DNA from: Methylocystis sp. B8
Lineage (GTDB): Bacteria > Pseudomonadota > Alphaproteobacteria > Rhizobiales > Beijerinckiaceae
Direction of reading: 5' to 3'
Assembly: GCF_005771425.1 (NCBI RefSeq)
Contig: NZ_VBTZ01000001.1
Span: forward strand, 372,001-436,000
Length of the DNA: 64,000 nucleotides
Of the stretch, positions 27,530-37,647 are shown piece after piece. The position numbers and the translations under genes are program-made. Under the pieces are notes generated by a model. That model saw nothing but the letters and a program-made list of their open reading frames with translations, did not search any database and was not told the origin of the DNA. Every line of letters starts with the position of its first letter. The first letter of the stretch is position 1.

Positions 27530-30397
27530 GTGCGCCTGAAAAAATATCTGATCGCTCTCTTTTTGTTCGTCGTATCCGCTCAGGCCGTCGCCATGGAGTC
27601 GGTACGGGTGCCGCAGGGCGCCCGGGCGATCGATCTCACCGGTGTGGTGGAGAAGCATTCTTCGCAGGGCGACCGACTGCAAGTTTCGACTGCGCCGGGC
27701 TCCGACGGCATCGTCCGCCGTATCGAGGTTGGCGCGAAGGAGGCCGGCAGCCAACCGAACTGGATCGTTTTCGCGCTCACCAACGACACGGACGAGCAGA
27801 TCGAACGCCTCATCGTCGCGCCGCACTACCGGTTGCAGGGCTCGGGCGTCATCTGGCCGGATCTCGGTTCGGCGCGCATTACGGCCATCACGGCCAGCCA
27901 GGGCTTTCCCCCGGAGGTTGAGGACGCCTCCGACGCCGACGTTTTTCGGCTGACGCTCGACCCGGGAACGACGGTCACCTATGTCGCGGAACTTCGTACG
28001 CCCAACCTGCCGCAGCTCTATCTCTGGGAGCCCTCGGCCTATAAGGACAAGGTGACGAGCCTGACGTTGTACAAGGGCATTGTCATCGGCATCGCCGGTC
28101 TGCTGGCGCTGTTTCTGACGATCGTCTTCGTGGTGAAGGGCGCCGTCATCTTCCCGGCGGCGGCGGCGCTCGCCTGGGCGGTGCTCGCCTATGTGTGCAT
28201 CGACTTCGGCTTCTGGGACAAAATCTTCGGCTTCGACGTCAACGCCAACAGGATCTGGCGCGCCGGCGCAGAAACCGTCCTCTCCGCGACGCTCGTCGTC
28301 TTTCTCTTCGCCTATCTGAACCTCAACCGTTGGCATGTTCGCGCCTGGCATGTCGCGGCGCTGTGGCTCTTGATCCTTTTGAATCTCGTCGCCCTTGCGG
28401 TGTTCGACGCCCCGGTCGCGGCCGGCGTTGCGCGCATCTCGCTCGCGACCGTCGCCGTCGTCGGCTTCGTGCTGATCCTCTATCTTGCGACGCACGGGTT
28501 CGACCGGGCCATCATGCTGATCCCGACGTGGTTCCTGCTGGCCGTTTGGGTGGCGACGGCGGGATTTGCCGTCGCCGGCTGGATCACCAACGACCTTGTA
28601 TCTCCTGCTCTTGTCGGCGGCCTGGTGCTCATCGTGATGCTGATTGGCTTCACCGTGATGCAGAACGCCTTCGCCGCCGGGGGGCTCTCTCACGGGGCGA
28701 TCAGCGACGTCGAGCGCAAAGCCCTCGCGCTCACTGGCGCCAATGAGATCGTGTTCGACTGGGACGTTCCCTCGGACCACATTTACGTCAGCCCGGAAGC
28801 CGAAGCTGCGCTCGGCCTCGATCGCGGCGGGCTCGAAGGCGCCGCCTCCTCTTGGCTCGATCTGCTGCACCCCTTCGAGCAGGATCGCTATCGCGCCTGT
28901 CTCGACGCCATTCTCGAGCAGCGGCGCGGCCGCATTAACCAGGAGTTCCGCCTGCGCGCGGCGGACGGCCACTATCTCTGCTATCGGCTGCGGGCGCGGC
29001 CGGTCGTGGGGCCAGACGGCGAAGTGATCCGCGTCGTCGGCACGCTCAATGACGTGACGGACGAACGCAACGCACAGGAGCGTCTGCTGCATGACGCCGT
29101 GCACGACAATCTCACTGGCCTGCCGAACCGTGAATTGTTCTTCGACCGGCTGGAGGCCGCCCTGGTTCTCGCGCGCATAGAAAAGGATGTGCGCCCCACG
29201 GTCCTCGTCATCGACATTGACCGCTTCAAGCAGATCAATGAGCAGGTCGGCATGGCCATGGGCGACAGCATTCTGCTCACCGTCGCGCATCGCCTTACGA
29301 AACTGCTGCAGCCTCAAGACACTCTGGCGCGGCTTTCCGGCGATACATTCGCAATCATCCTGGTTTCGGAGACGAACGCGGATCATGTCATCTCGGTCGC
29401 CGACTCGGTTCGCCGATCGCTTTCAACTCCAGTGCGCTTCACCGATTGTGAAATTGCGCTTTTCGCGTCGATCGGCATCGCGCTTCACGATCAGCAGGTC
29501 CATCCCGGCGCCCGCGACATGTTGGAGAACGCCGAAATCGCCATGCGCTACGCCAAGCGCTCCGGCGGCAACCGCATTGAAGTCTTTCGTCCGGCGATGC
29601 GCACGCAGCGTTCCGACCGGCTCACTCTTGAAGCCGATCTGCGCCGGGCGCTGGAGCGGAGAGAGATCAAAGTATTCTTCCAGCCGATTGTTCGACTCGA
29701 GGATCGCACCATCGCCGGCTTCGAGGCGCTGCTGCGATGGGACCATTTGCGACTGGGTCGGCTTGAGCCTTCCGAATTCATCCCCGTCGCCGAGCAGACC
29801 GGGCTGATCATCGACCTTGGACTTCTTGCGTTGGAGCGGACCGCGCGCGAACTCGCGGCCTGGCAGCGCGCGCTCGCGGTAGATCCGCCGATTTTCGCCT
29901 CCGTAAACATTTCGTCGCGGCAGCTTTTGCGCCATGACCTTTTGCGCGACGTCAAAAGCGTGTTGATGCGCAACGACATCATCAAGGGAAGCTTGAAGCT
30001 GGAAATGAGTGAGAGCCTGGTGATGGAAAATCCCGAATATGCCGTTCAGATGCTAACGCGCATCAAGGAGATCGGCGCGGGCCTTTGCCTTGACGATTTC
30101 GGCGCCGGCTATTCTTCGCTTGCCTATTTGCAGCGCTTCCCCTTCGACACGATTAAAATCGACCGTTCCTTCATCAAACAGTCCGGCAAGGGCGCGCGGC
30201 CCGTCATTTTGCGCTCGATTGTCGCGCTGGCTCAGGACCTCGGCCTGGATGTCGTCGCCGAAGGCGCGGAAACAGAAGCCGACGCGATCGAGCTTTATCA
30301 GCTCGGCTGCGGATACGCGCAGGGCTACGCCTTCGGCCGGCCGATTAGCTCTCGGGACGCCCGCCGCCTCGTCGGGGCCGCGCCGGAAGCCGCCTAG
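27530..30397 (+). CDS. membrane sensor with PAS, degenerate GGDEF and EAL domains
   Basis: A 955-residue predicted c-di-GMP phosphodiesterase. The order is signal segment (4-22), extracytoplasmic domain (about 25-175), seven or so membrane segments (about 180-380), PAS/PAC (about 393-515), GGDEF (about 520-690) and EAL (about 700-945). The GGDEF signature is SGDTF at 603-607, so cyclase activity is unlikely. The EAL domain looks intact: EALLRW (732-737), NISSRQ, LEMSES, DDFGAGYSSL (855-864), KIDRSFI and AEGAET. The degenerate GGDEF may sense GTP and tune the EAL domain, as in some relatives. GTG at 27530 was chosen for the signal peptide that follows. A good GAGAAGAG lies upstream. Confidence 0.88.
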   Translation: MRLKKYLIALFLFVVSAQAVAMESVRVPQGARAIDLTGVVEKHSSQGDRLQVSTAPGSDGIVRRIEVGAKEAGSQPNWIVFALTNDTDEQIERLIVAPHYRLQGSGVIWPDLGSARITAITASQGFPPEVEDASDADVFRLTLDPGTTVTYVAELRTPNLPQLYLWEPSAYKDKVTSLTLYKGIVIGIAGLLALFLTIVFVVKGAVIFPAAAALAWAVLAYVCIDFGFWDKIFGFDVNANRIWRAGAETVLSATLVVFLFAYLNLNRWHVRAWHVAALWLLILLNLVALAVFDAPVAAGVARISLATVAVVGFVLILYLATHGFDRAIMLIPTWFLLAVWVATAGFAVAGWITNDLVSPALVGGLVLIVMLIGFTVMQNAFAAGGLSHGAISDVERKALALTGANEIVFDWDVPSDHIYVSPEAEAALGLDRGGLEGAASSWLDLLHPFEQDRYRACLDAILEQRRGRINQEFRLRAADGHYLCYRLRARPVVGPDGEVIRVVGTLNDVTDERNAQERLLHDAVHDNLTGLPNRELFFDRLEAALVLARIEKDVRPTVLVIDIDRFKQINEQVGMAMGDSILLTVAHRLTKLLQPQDTLARLSGDTFAIILVSETNADHVISVADSVRRSLSTPVRFTDCEIALFASIGIALHDQQVHPGARDMLENAEIAMRYAKRSGGNRIEVFRPAMRTQRSDRLTLEADLRRALERREIKVFFQPIVRLEDRTIAGFEALLRWDHLRLGRLEPSEFIPVAEQTGLIIDLGLLALERTARELAAWQRALAVDPPIFASVNISSRQLLRHDLLRDVKSVLMRNDIIKGSLKLEMSESLVMENPEYAVQMLTRIKEIGAGLCLDDFGAGYSSLAYLQRFPFDTIKIDRSFIKQSGKGARPVILRSIVALAQDLGLDVVAEGAETEADAIELYQLGCGYAQGYAFGRPISSRDARRLVGAAPEAA

Positions 30398-30401
30398 CGC
30401 G

Positions 30402-30995
30402 ATGACGCCGAAGCTCGAATTCTGGTTCGAGTTCGCAAGCACCTATTCTTATATCGCCGCCGAAGAGATCGAGGATAAGGCAAGCGCTGCGGGCGTCGAG
30501 GTCGTATGGTGACCCTTTCTTCTCGGACCGATTTTTGTCGAACAGGGATGGCGAGATTCGCCCTTTAATCTCTATCCAGCCAAAGGCGCCTATATGTGGC
30601 GCGACGTAGAGCGTCTCTGCCAACGCAAGGGCATCGCATGGCGCAGGCCGAGCGTCTTTCCGCGTAACGGTCTTTTGGCCTCTCGGATCGCAACGGCGTT
30701 GGACGAGTCGGAGAAGCTTCCCGCCTTCGTTCGGTCCGTTTATCGCGCCAATTTTTCCTTTGATCTCGACATATCGAACCCTTCCGTTCTGAAGGAGATT
30801 TTGCGAAGCCTTTCTCTCGATGAAGAGGCGATTTTCAATCGTGCGAATGGCGACCCAGTGAAGCAATTGCTTAGAACGCGCACGGATGAGGCCAAGAGCC
30901 GGGGCGTATTCGGCGCGCCGAGCTTTTTTGCGAAAGAGGGACTATTTTGGGGTAGCGATCGGTTGGAACAAGCTCTCGACACTTTAAGAAAATGA
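30402..30995 (+). pseudogene. 2-hydroxychromene-2-carboxylate isomerase family gene with in-frame TGA
   Basis: A DsbA/kappa-GST-fold protein of the HCCA isomerase family, interrupted by TGA at 30510-30512 (codon 37). The reading frame is the same on both sides. The N-terminal part (FWFEFASTYSYIAAEEIE) ends VEVVW, and after the stop come PFLLGPIFVEQGWRDSPFN, YPAKGAYMWRDVERLC and GVFGAPSFFAKEGLFWGSDRL. Homologues have Arg between W and PFLLGPIF, so one C-to-T change (CGA to TGA) explains it. The rest is fully conserved and the total of about 197 codons is normal. It starts 4 bases after the EAL gene. It may be a recent pseudogene, a sequencing error or a read-through gene. Confidence 0.85.
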
Positions 30996-31019
30996 CGCGT
31001 CTTATGCGCGAGCGGATAG

Positions 31020-33122
<2,103 letters not shown>

Positions 33123-33140
33123 CTCTGGAACCTTGAAAGG

Positions 33141-33190
33141 CGGCCTCGTCCTTCGAGACGCGAGCTTCGCTCGCTCCTCAGGATGAGGCC
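33141..33190 (-). repeat. REP-like palindrome, copy B1
   Basis: Read on the minus strand it is GGCCTCATCCTGAGGAGCGA...GTCTCGAAGGACGAGGCC, nearly identical to copy A1 (13651-13695), including the GAGCGAAGCTC stem. It sits 19 bases after the ligA stop and is inverted relative to B2. A1-A2 and B1-B2 are both inverted pairs. Confidence 0.85.
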
Positions 33191-33210
33191 TAACTTCTTG
33201 CAACAAAAAA

Positions 33211-33265
33211 AAGCCCCTCATGCTGAGGAGCCTGCGTAGCAGGCGTCTCGAAGCACGAGGGGCTT
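33211..33265 (+). repeat. REP-like palindrome, copy B2, also a minus-strand terminator
   Basis: AAGCCCCTC (33211-33219) pairs with GAGGGGCTT (33257-33265) around CATGCTGAGGAGC, an inner GCCTGCGTAGCAGGC stem and GTCTCGAAGCACG. On the minus strand the stem is followed by a run of about eight T residues (33203-33212), so this copy can act as the intrinsic terminator of the operon that ends at 33285. Confidence 0.85.
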
Positions 33266-33284
33266 CCCATGCTAATTCTTCTCG

Positions 33285-33932
33285 TCACACCGCGCGCGTG
33301 CCGGGCGTGTCGCCCTTCTGATAGGCGGTGCCGAACACATAATCCCACCAGATCGCGTGAACGCCGAAGCCTTTCTCGGCGTCGCGGAAGTGGTGCAGCA
33401 TGTGCAGGCGCTTCACCATGCGGCCAAAGTCGGTTTTCGGCTGGCCGTGATGCGTCCAGTAATGCACGCAATCATAGATCACATAGCCTGCGATGAAGCC
33501 GGCGAGTACCGGCCAAGCGAATGTCGCGCCGAAGATCAGCCGAGCGCAAACCAGCGCGATCAGCATGATCGGTCCCGAGAGCAGCGGCGGCATGACAAGC
33601 CGCAGCGGATCATTGGGATAGATATGATGCACGCCGTGAATGAGGAACTGGAAGCGCGGCCCGAGCCCGAAGGGCAGCGCAAACACCGTATGGAAAAGAT
33701 AGCGGTGGCCGAAATATTCGGTGAGCGTCCAGCCGAGATAACCGATCACGAGGCCAACTAGGACGAGCGTCAGGCTGTTGATCGTGAGCGAATAGATCAA
33801 CAGTCCGAGAATGATCGGGCAATAGATGATCACCGGCGTAAGGTGATGCACGCGGGACAGCTTATCGAGGAGATCGCTCTCGAAGAGACGGGGCGAAGCG
33901 TCGAGCGCCTGGGCTTTTGCGTCCTGCATCAT
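33285..33932 (-). CDS. fatty acid 2-hydroxylase-like membrane di-iron protein (FA2H/Scs7 type)
   Basis: A member of the FA_hydroxylase superfamily, 215 residues with about four membrane segments. The histidine clusters are H76-x4-H81 (EYFGHRYLFH), H99-x2-HH103 (LIHGVHH), H157/H161/H162 (HYWTHH) and H177/HH181 (HMLHHF). The blocks WTLTEYFGHRYLFH and NDPLRLVMPP resemble eukaryotic ceramide fatty acid 2-hydroxylases (Scs7, FA2H) more than sterol desaturases, judged from memory. It lacks their cytochrome b5 domain. It is the last gene of a four-gene operon, 3 bases after the desaturase stop, and is followed by terminator-like repeat B2. Confidence 0.83.
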   Translation of the reverse strand: MMQDAKAQALDASPRLFESDLLDKLSRVHHLTPVIIYCPIILGLLIYSLTINSLTLVLVGLVIGYLGWTLTEYFGHRYLFHTVFALPFGLGPRFQFLIHGVHHIYPNDPLRLVMPPLLSGPIMLIALVCARLIFGATFAWPVLAGFIAGYVIYDCVHYWTHHGQPKTDFGRMVKRLHMLHHFRDAEKGFGVHAIWWDYVFGTAYQKGDTPGTRAV

Positions 33933-33935
33933 GGC

Positions 33936-34928
33936 TCACTCCGCCGGCGCTATAACGGGCGCTTCGCGCGCGGCCTGCGTCACATTTTCCGACCGCGTTC
34001 CAAGCGAATAGGTCGGATCGAAGATGAATGTCGCGAGCAGCGCGAACCAGGAGCGATGGCAGCGCAAATCGTCATAGAACTCGGGCGCCATCGCTTTCAG
34101 CTCCGGCAAGCGGTTCCACGGGATCTCGTGAAAATCGTGATGCTCGTTGTGGTAGCCGATATTGAGCGCGAGCTTATTCAGCGGACCATAGTAATCGAAC
34201 GTCCCCTGGTCCGGGCCGAAGGCGAAATGCTCTTGCAGCCAGCGCGCGCTCAAGGGATGCAGGCCGCCGACCGAGAACCAGAAGGAGAAGAAGAGATAGA
34301 GCAGGGCGTTCCACCCGAAAGCCCAGAGCACGAAGAGATCGAAAAGGGCGATGACGCCGATATTGACGTAGGTCCAGGTTCCCCAGATCGGCACCGTGCC
34401 TTTCAGGCGCGACAGGCGCGCAAGCTGAATGGCCGGGAAGAAGAAGAGCCAGACCGCCTTGCGCCATGCGCTATTGCCGACCCATTCGACTTCCCAGCGG
34501 CTTGGAATGTCGGCGTCATAGTCATAGGCCGACAAATGCGAATGATGCTTGATGTGATAGCAGCGAAAGCCCATCGCCGTCGGAAAGGCGTTGGGCAGAT
34601 CCGCGAGGATCGCCGTCCATTTATTCGCGAGCGGGCTGTCGAAGACGCAATTGTGAATCGCGTCATGGATGATGACGAAATTGGCGTGATTGGCGAAGGC
34701 GCCGACGCAGATCGCCATCAAGAGCGACAGCCACCAATAGGAGAGGCCGAGCGAACCCAAGATCGCGGCGATCGCGAGCTGACCGACGAAAATCGCCGCC
34801 GTAATCTTGAAGGTTACGGGGTCCTTGCCGAAGAGCTCGCGCACTTGCGGATATTTTTCGAGGATCAGCTTGCGCCGCTCGACATGCGTGCGGTCGGCGC
34901 CATTGGCGGTGACTGAAATGCCGTTCAT
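33936..34928 (-). CDS. sphingolipid Delta4-desaturase-like fatty acid desaturase (DEGS1 type)
   Basis: Membrane di-iron desaturase of 330 residues. The three histidine boxes are HDAIH (88-92), HIKHH (125-129) and HNEHH (260-264). The N-terminal block RRKLILEKYPQVRELFGKDP and the C-terminal block DYYGPLNKLALNIGYHNEHH closely resemble human dihydroceramide desaturase DEGS1 as I remember it, more than acyl-lipid or acyl-CoA desaturases. The expected reaction is a trans double bond at C4 of a sphingoid base. The substrate here is inferred. The start overlaps the stop of the GNAT gene by 4 bases (ATGA), so translation is probably coupled. Confidence 0.84.
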   Translation of the reverse strand: MNGISVTANGADRTHVERRKLILEKYPQVRELFGKDPVTFKITAAIFVGQLAIAAILGSLGLSYWWLSLLMAICVGAFANHANFVIIHDAIHNCVFDSPLANKWTAILADLPNAFPTAMGFRCYHIKHHSHLSAYDYDADIPSRWEVEWVGNSAWRKAVWLFFFPAIQLARLSRLKGTVPIWGTWTYVNIGVIALFDLFVLWAFGWNALLYLFFSFWFSVGGLHPLSARWLQEHFAFGPDQGTFDYYGPLNKLALNIGYHNEHHDFHEIPWNRLPELKAMAPEFYDDLRCHRSWFALLATFIFDPTYSLGTRSENVTQAAREAPVIAPAE

Positions 34929-36139
34929 GACGTTGCACCCTGTAGCTGAGTTGCCGTTACGCCGTCGCGCATACGCAAAGCCTCGCCGCCGCCGCCGACT
35001 GTGAGGCGCTTTTCATAGATGCGATGTATCTTGTCGACCTTGCCGCCGAACATTTCGATCGGCCGGCGCATGTCGGCGTTGCTCTCCAACACCCAGCCGG
35101 CTTCAAGATGCGGAACGGCGAACTTGGCCCAGCGCCGCCGCATCTCCTCAATCAGCGCAAGAAAAATCGCGCCGCCGGTCGCGCTTTTCTGCAGCGTCTT
35201 GCGCGTGCCGAGAAGCAGCAGCCGCGCCGATTTGAACTGATGCGAGCGGTATCGCAAAATCGCGCGTAGCCAGCCGAACGGGAACAGCCGGCCGTTGAGA
35301 TCAGCGAGAATTTCGTTGAGATTGGGAAGCGCGATTGCGAAAGACTGCGGCGCGCCGTCAAGTTCGACGACAATGCCGAAATCCTCGGTGACGAGAAATT
35401 GCAGCGCGTCGGCGTCTGAATCGAATTCTTCCTTGGTGAAGGGCACGAAACCCCAATTGCCGCTCCAGCCGTCGTTGAACAGTTCCGCCATCAGAGCGGT
35501 TTCGCCCTTCTTCAATGCCTTCATGTTCAATGGCCTGAGCTTTAAGCGATCGCGCCATTCGCGGCGCGTCGAAATGCGCGCCGGCTTTTCGACTTCGTCG
35601 CTTGAGATTTCGAAGCGATAGGACAGGAGGTCTTGCGCCTTCTCATAACCCAGCGCCTCGATATGACGCGAGAGATAGGGCGGATGCCAGGGCATGTAAA
35701 ACATTGGCGTGGCGTTAAAGCCCTCAACGAGCACGCCGCACTCTCTGTTGATCGAAGGCGAGAACGGTCCGTTGATCCGCTCAGCGCCCTTGGCCCGCAA
35801 CCAATCCTCGGCGGCCTGCGTCAGCGCGCGAATGACCTCTATATCGTCGACGGCGTCGAGCGCGCCGAACTGCGCATTGGAGGCGCCGACCGGCGTCACC
35901 CCGGGCTTATAGACCTGCGCCATGATGCGTCCGACCCACTGGCCGTCGCGGCGGGCGAGAAATTTTTGCTCTTCAACGAATTTGTAGTGCGGGTTGAGCT
36001 TATGCGCGAAGACCGTCCAACACTGGACGTCCAGCGGCGGCGCAAAGCCTGGCGCGCCGGCATAGAGCAGCCGCGGCAGCTTGCAAAAGGTCGCAAAGCG
36101 CGAAAGGCCGTCGACCGGAAGAATCTCGATCTGCGCCAT
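34925..36139 (-). CDS. GNAT-fold acyltransferase, candidate bacterial ceramide synthase
   Basis: A 404-residue protein with two GNAT-like halves. The family block is visible at about 110-170: ERINGPFSPSINRECGVLVE, then MFYMPWHPPYLSRHIEALGYEK. Proteins of this kind are usually annotated as uncharacterised N-acetyltransferases. From memory, Caulobacter bCerS (CCNA_01212), which N-acylates the sphingoid base, belongs to a similar group. Its place between a serine palmitoyltransferase-like gene and a DEGS1-like gene fits that role. The ATG at 36139 was chosen over TTG at 36145. AGGAC lies about 8 bases upstream. Confidence 0.68.
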   Translation of the reverse strand: MAQIEILPVDGLSRFATFCKLPRLLYAGAPGFAPPLDVQCWTVFAHKLNPHYKFVEEQKFLARRDGQWVGRIMAQVYKPGVTPVGASNAQFGALDAVDDIEVIRALTQAAEDWLRAKGAERINGPFSPSINRECGVLVEGFNATPMFYMPWHPPYLSRHIEALGYEKAQDLLSYRFEISSDEVEKPARISTRREWRDRLKLRPLNMKALKKGETALMAELFNDGWSGNWGFVPFTKEEFDSDADALQFLVTEDFGIVVELDGAPQSFAIALPNLNEILADLNGRLFPFGWLRAILRYRSHQFKSARLLLLGTRKTLQKSATGGAIFLALIEEMRRRWAKFAVPHLEAGWVLESNADMRRPIEMFGGKVDKIHRIYEKRLTVGGGGEALRMRDGVTATQLQGATS

Positions 36140-36203
36140 ATGCAAGTCCTAGCGGCAGCAGGCCATTAATCGAAAGCGTCAAAGTGACGCGGAGAGGGAA
36201 ATT

Positions 36204-37442
36204 TCAGCCCCCCGCCATCGCGGCGGCGACGATCTGATGCGCCTCTTCCGTCACCGGCGGCATGTCGCGCAGCGTCTGGATGACGCCGCGGATCTCCGCT
36301 TCGCTATGATTGGCGGAGAAGAAGAAGCGCAGTCTCGGCCCGTCCTTCGGCACGCCGATGCGCACCACCGGCGGCACGTAATAGCCGTTCTCCAGCAAAT
36401 GTTGAGACGCCCACATCGTCTCGACGTCGCTCGAGAAGAGGATCGGCACGACGCCGCGGCCGATCGCCGGCCCCGTCGAGAATCCCGCCTCATGCGCGAC
36501 CGTGCGGAAGAGCTCGGCGTTGCTCGCGAGCTTGGCGATGCGCCAGGTCTCCTCCTGCATCAGCCGCAACGCGGTGCGCGCGGCGGCGAGAATGACCGGC
36601 GACAGGCCGACGCTGTAAACGAAGCCCGGCAGCGTGTAGCGGAACCAGTCGATGACCTGCTTCTTCCCGCAGACATAGCCGCCGCAGGACGCGAGCGTCT
36701 TCGACATCGTGCCGACGATGAGGTCGATCCGATCCGCATCGACTCCTTGATGTTCGGCGAGGCCGCGCCCCGTCGCGCCCAGGACGCCGAGTGAATGCGC
36801 TTCATCGACGAGTAGCCAGACCTTGTATTTCTCTTTGATTGCGAGAAGTCGCGGCAGGTCGGCGGTATCGCCATCCATGCTGTAGACGCCTTCGACGACG
36901 ATCAAGACGTTGCGATATTCTTCGCGATGGCGCGCCAGCAGATGATCGAGATGATCGAAGTCGTTGTGGCGGAACTTGACGACATGCGCCGGCGCGCCGT
37001 CGGCGCCGGCGACGATGCTGTTATGGGCGAGCTCGTCGATGAAGATCGCGTCATTCTTGCCGCTCATCAGCCAAGCGATCGTCGTCACATTGGAGAGATA
37101 ACCCGAGACGAGCGTCAGCGCGCTCTCCATGCCAAGAAATTCGGCGATTTCCGCCTCGAACGGCTTGTGCGTCGTGCGCTCGCCGCCGACCAGCCGCGAG
37201 GCGAGCGCGCCAATGCCGAGGCCATCGATCTCACGCTTCGCCTCCTCGCGAATCCGAGGATGATTCGCCAGGCCGAGATAGTCGTAGTTCGCGAAGCTGA
37301 CGAAACGCTTACCCTGCGCTTCGAAATCGGCCCGCAGCCTGTCGATCTGAGCGAAAAACGGATCGCTGAATTCCAGCAAAGCGTTGCCAGCGAAACGGAA
37401 TCGCCTTGCCGCATAATCCTCTAAGCTTTTATGCTTCGTCAC
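36204..37442 (-). CDS. alpha-oxoamine synthase, serine palmitoyltransferase-like
   Basis: PLP enzyme of the family of serine palmitoyltransferase, AONS (BioF), KBL and ALAS, 412 residues. Visible landmarks are FANYDYLGLANHP, GIGALASRLVGGERTTHKPFE, DEAHSLGVLG (213-222) and the PLP lysine K248 in GTMSKTLASCGGY. The family condenses an acyl thioester with an amino acid and loses CO2. The lysine motif is of the SK type, as in SPT and CqsA-like enzymes, not the GK type of AONS, ALAS and KBL. No bio gene is nearby. The operon context with desaturase and hydroxylase favours an SPT role. The start is GTG. It is the first gene of the operon, 64 bases upstream of the GNAT gene. Confidence 0.8.
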   Translation of the reverse strand: MTKHKSLEDYAARRFRFAGNALLEFSDPFFAQIDRLRADFEAQGKRFVSFANYDYLGLANHPRIREEAKREIDGLGIGALASRLVGGERTTHKPFEAEIAEFLGMESALTLVSGYLSNVTTIAWLMSGKNDAIFIDELAHNSIVAGADGAPAHVVKFRHNDFDHLDHLLARHREEYRNVLIVVEGVYSMDGDTADLPRLLAIKEKYKVWLLVDEAHSLGVLGATGRGLAEHQGVDADRIDLIVGTMSKTLASCGGYVCGKKQVIDWFRYTLPGFVYSVGLSPVILAAARTALRLMQEETWRIAKLASNAELFRTVAHEAGFSTGPAIGRGVVPILFSSDVETMWASQHLLENGYYVPPVVRIGVPKDGPRLRFFFSANHSEAEIRGVIQTLRDMPPVTEEAHQIVAAAMAGG

Positions 37443-37647
37443 TTATTCCGCAGTCCCTGAATAACGGGCGCGCCGCGCGCTATGAGCGAAAAACCTGGGC
37501 CCCAAGCGCCCGAGGAATGATCCGGCTGCTTAGCATTCCCGCCCCGTCAGCGCCAGCGGGGCGGCGGGCAGGGGCCAGAAGCTTCCGGCCCGCGGCTGAG
37601 GCCGCCGAGGCTGGCGGATTCGATCGCAAGGCCTTATCCCGTAGCCC

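Noticed and set aside
27458-29386. 642-codon minus-strand frame opposite the EAL receptor gene
   Set aside because: Composition is Arg/Asp/Glu-rich without domains. The plus strand encodes recognisable PAS and EAL motifs.
33285-33932. Sterol desaturase annotation for the hydroxylase
   Set aside because: The superfamily is shared, but the NDPLRLVMPP and EYFGHRYLFH blocks fit FA2H/Scs7 better, and no sterol genes are present.
36204-37442. Biotin synthesis role (BioF) for the alpha-oxoamine synthase
   Set aside because: The lysine motif is SK-type, no other bio gene is near, and the operon partners are lipid-modifying enzymes. A tree would settle it.
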